24,146 nucleotides of DNA from assembly GCA_013151535.1 (NCBI GenBank), contig JAADIC010000012.1, positions 1 to 24,146 on the forward strand, given 5' to 3'. The notes below the pieces were generated by a model. It was not told where the DNA came from and searched no databases. It saw only the letters and a list, made by a program, of their open reading frames with translations. Within the stretch, counting starts at the first letter, position 1, and each line of letters opens with the position of its first letter. The translations under genes and the position numbers were made by a program. This document shows positions 22,472 to 24,146 of this stretch, piece by piece. The stretch comes from Alphaproteobacteria bacterium. Lineage in GTDB: Bacteria; Pseudomonadota; Alphaproteobacteria; Rhodobacterales; Rhodobacteraceae.

Positions 22472-22649
22472 GGCGTTGTTGCGTAGAACGCCCCTCGAAT
22501 TGTCTCCCCCTTTCCCCGACCATTCAGCCGAGTTTCACGCTCACCGGCATGCCGAGGGCGGTGAATTGGTTGAGGCAGTTCACGATGACGGCGGCTTCGG
22601 TTCTTGGTTTGGCAGGGTGCAGGATTTGAAGGTTGGATTCAAATCCACC
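22472..22649 (-). mobile_element. Terminal remnant of an IS5-family insertion sequence
   Basis: GGCGTTGTTGCGTAGAACG at 22472-22490 resembles the IS5/IS903-type terminal inverted repeat (GGCTTTGTTGCATAAA pattern). The tail of a transposase reading frame ends 34 bp inside it, as expected at the transposase 3' side of such an element. The opposite end is missing, so only about 180 bp survive. The sites GCAGGCCTT at 22439-22447 and 22726-22734 flank it but may be coincidental. Confidence 0.6.
22524..22649 (-). pseudogene. IS5-family transposase, C-terminal fragment
   Basis: The 41-codon leftward frame reads NLQILHPAKPRTEAAVIVN then CLNQFTALGMPVSVKLG and stops at TGA. The closing pattern (PRTEAAV, LNxFTALGMP) is like the C-terminus of IS5-group DDE transposases as I remember them. 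The frame is closed by a TGA immediately upstream (22652-22650), and the catalytic core is absent, so it is a dead fragment. No function remains. Confidence 0.6.
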
Positions 22650-22732
22650 TCACTAGGCTCAGCATTTATACCTGTCGCCCCTTTCGAGCGAAATTCTTAG
22701 CGCCCACGCGGCGTGGTGAATACCAGCAGGCC

Positions 22733-24146
22733 TTAAAACTTGATCTCCCATTTCATCGTTCCGCCATAGGATTGATAGCCGGAGATACCGATACCATCGT
22801 AAAAGCCCGATGCCGATATTTCCCAGCCGCTGCTGGACATTGTCGACAGGCCCAAATCTATCCGGCCACGCACCTGCCCGGTCCCCAACGGAACGCTCTG
22901 GGAGCCGTTGTTGCCGGAGACCGCAAAATTGGTTACGGCGGCCAGTCCGATCCGGGTATTGAGGTCGTTACCATTGTTCATGACGTATACGCGGCTGAAT
23001 TCTGACCCGAGGCTGATCTCACCCAGCGTAATCGTCTGCGCGGCAATCGGGTTTGCCAGACTATCAACATAGGCGGCCTGGGTCTCGTTGAAATAGGACA
23101 GGTTCAGGTTGGGTGATATGGTCCAGGGGCCGCGCTCAAAACTGCCTTTGATTTTGCCTCTCACCATCCAGCGCTCGGTGGTGAAGCCATCAACATAGGT
23201 TCCGATCGGCGAGATGTTGTTGAACGAGCGTCCCCACCTGAACTGCCCTTCAAACAATACGTTTGACGATCCAAACCTGCCAGCAACATAGGGGCCAAGC
23301 ATAAAACCCCGACCCAGACCGACTGACCCGGTCGCACTGTCGGTTTGCGCGGCATAATCAAGCTGTATCAAACCGCCAACCAGCAGGTTTTGGCTGATGA
23401 ACCGATGCGCCCCCAGATAGCCGACGAAGAACTGGCTGGAGGCGGTGTTTGCATCCGTCTGAACCGCCAGCAATTGCGCCCAGGCATCGAACTTGCCAGC
23501 ATAATTCTTTGTTGAGCTGCGACTCAGCAAACTGCCGCTGAATGCAAGATTGAGATTGTTTTCGGTGGCTTGAAGGTTGAAATTTCGACTGGCAACACCG
23601 AACCCACCGTCCAGAAAACCGGTAAGACTGGGCGTGGTGTTCAGGATATTGCCGGCACGGCTCTGCACAAAGCTGGTGATCTGGTCCTGCGTATTCTGTG
23701 TAAGGGTGTTTGGCGCAGTTGCCGCTGCTGAGGCCTCATTGCCATTGCCAGAACCGTCTTGCGCCACACCTGCCGCGACCTGAATTGTCAAATCACCCGT
23801 CCCGTTGGTGGAAATACTGGCTGTGTAGGTCGACGGCCCGCCAGTCAGCGCCGTGACTGACCCGCCAGTGATTGTAATATCGCCGGAAACAAACCCGACA
23901 ACAGGCTTGGAAAAGGTAATGTTCGCGGTAAAAGTTGTCGGTCCGCTCAAGGTGCCCGGCACACCGCTGATCGCAACCGAAGGGGGGCCTTCAACCGTGA
24001 TCGTGACACTGTCGGCGCTGGAACTGGCCCCGTCGTCATCAGTCACCACCAGCGAGAAGATATAGCTGACCGCGCTGTCATTGCTGGTCAGGCTCTGGGC
24101 GGTGAAGGTCGGCATCTGGGCGGTAGCGCTGCTCAAGGTCACCGCC
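22733..24146 (-). CDS. Ig-repeat autotransporter, C-terminal part (5' end beyond window)
   Basis: The frame is open to the right edge, so at least 470 C-terminal residues are present. In order: the end of a PKD/REJ-like Ig domain (AVTLSSATAQMPTFTAQSL to ADSVTITVEGPP, about the first 65 residues); a bacterial Ig-like domain (VAISGVPGTLSGPTTFTANI, TFSKPVVGF, DITITGGSV, about 65-165); a linker with FVQSRAGNIL; and an autotransporter-type beta-barrel of about 270 residues, with alternating aromatic strands and a terminal Phe (MKWEIKF), the outer-membrane assembly signal. It is therefore a surface adhesin or similar large exported protein. The stop lies about 80 bp from the IS5 remnant. No terminator is visible. 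Confidence 0.85.
   Translation of the reverse strand, partial: AVTLSSATAQMPTFTAQSLTSNDSAVSYIFSLVVTDDDGASSSADSVTITVEGPPSVAISGVPGTLSGPTTFTANITFSKPVVGFVSGDITITGGSVTALTGGPSTYTASISTNGTGDLTIQVAAGVAQDGSGNGNEASAAATAPNTLTQNTQDQITSFVQSRAGNILNTTPSLTGFLDGGFGVASRNFNLQATENNLNLAFSGSLLSRSSTKNYAGKFDAWAQLLAVQTDANTASSQFFVGYLGAHRFISQNLLVGGLIQLDYAAQTDSATGSVGLGRGFMLGPYVAGRFGSSNVLFEGQFRWGRSFNNISPIGTYVDGFTTERWMVRGKIKGSFERGPWTISPNLNLSYFNETQAAYVDSLANPIAAQTITLGEISLGSEFSRVYVMNNGNDLNTRIGLAAVTNFAVSGNNGSQSVPLGTGQVRGRIDLGLSTMSSSGWEISASGFYDGIGISGYQSYGGTMKWEIKF

Noticed and set aside
22476..23005. Rightward frames across the IS5 remnant and the autotransporter 3' end
   Set aside because: They are antisense to the transposase tail and the autotransporter barrel, which have clear family character.

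Overview
The window looks like chromosome from an alphaproteobacterium, most likely Rhodobacterales (Rhodobacter/Roseobacter type). The evidence is an aa3 oxidase subunit I of the Paracoccus/Rhodobacter kind, carA divergent from yqeY, a DUF2189 membrane protein beside ctaD, a GspE_N-glycosyltransferase fusion, and a 3-hydroxybutyrate dehydrogenase carrying the full set of family substrate residues. The taxon is inferred by eye; no search was run.

Bases 1-4507 form a respiratory block. A minus-strand operon encodes two tiny membrane proteins (40 and 42 aa), an atypical cytochrome bd-type oxidase subunit I with a signal peptide, and the start of a further gene that runs off the window. An FNR-type box (TTGAC-GCGT-ATCAA) precedes it. 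Beyond a small membrane-anchored protein, on the plus strand, lie an FNR-family regulator with an N-terminal Cys cluster and an E-SR recognition helix, and an overlapping ferrochelatase gene (hemH).

Bases 4881-10099 are mostly housekeeping: a HAD pyrimidine 5'-nucleotidase, a GntR/FCD regulator, a membrane glycosyltransferase with a GspE-type N-terminal domain, carA and yqeY. A small secreted six-cysteine protein of unknown function follows.

Bases 10879-14188 are a second respiratory block: a DUF2244 gene broken by one frameshift, ctaD (aa3 oxidase subunit I), and a divergent DUF2189 membrane protein. Two perfect TTGAT-N4-ATCAA boxes, 22 bp apart, lie between ctaD and the DUF2189 gene. The regulator at 2746 has the recognition residues expected for such boxes, so one local FNR protein may control both respiratory blocks (inference). 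Just after the DUF2189 gene is a 135-bp array of 17 GGGCTAGC units, the most unusual non-coding structure in the window.

Bases 14677-19130 hold a co-directional set: DoxX/DoxD-like membrane protein, patatin phospholipase, acetoacetate decarboxylase, 3-hydroxybutyrate dehydrogenase, HdeD-like and DUF202 membrane proteins. The middle three suggest turnover of 3-hydroxybutyrate/acetoacetate, perhaps linked to polyhydroxybutyrate or lipid.

Bases 19442-24146 hold mprF (lysyl-phosphatidylglycerol synthase/flippase), a non-coding stretch with strong hairpins, the tail of a decayed IS5-family insertion sequence, and the C-terminal part of a large Ig-repeat outer-membrane autotransporter running off the right edge.
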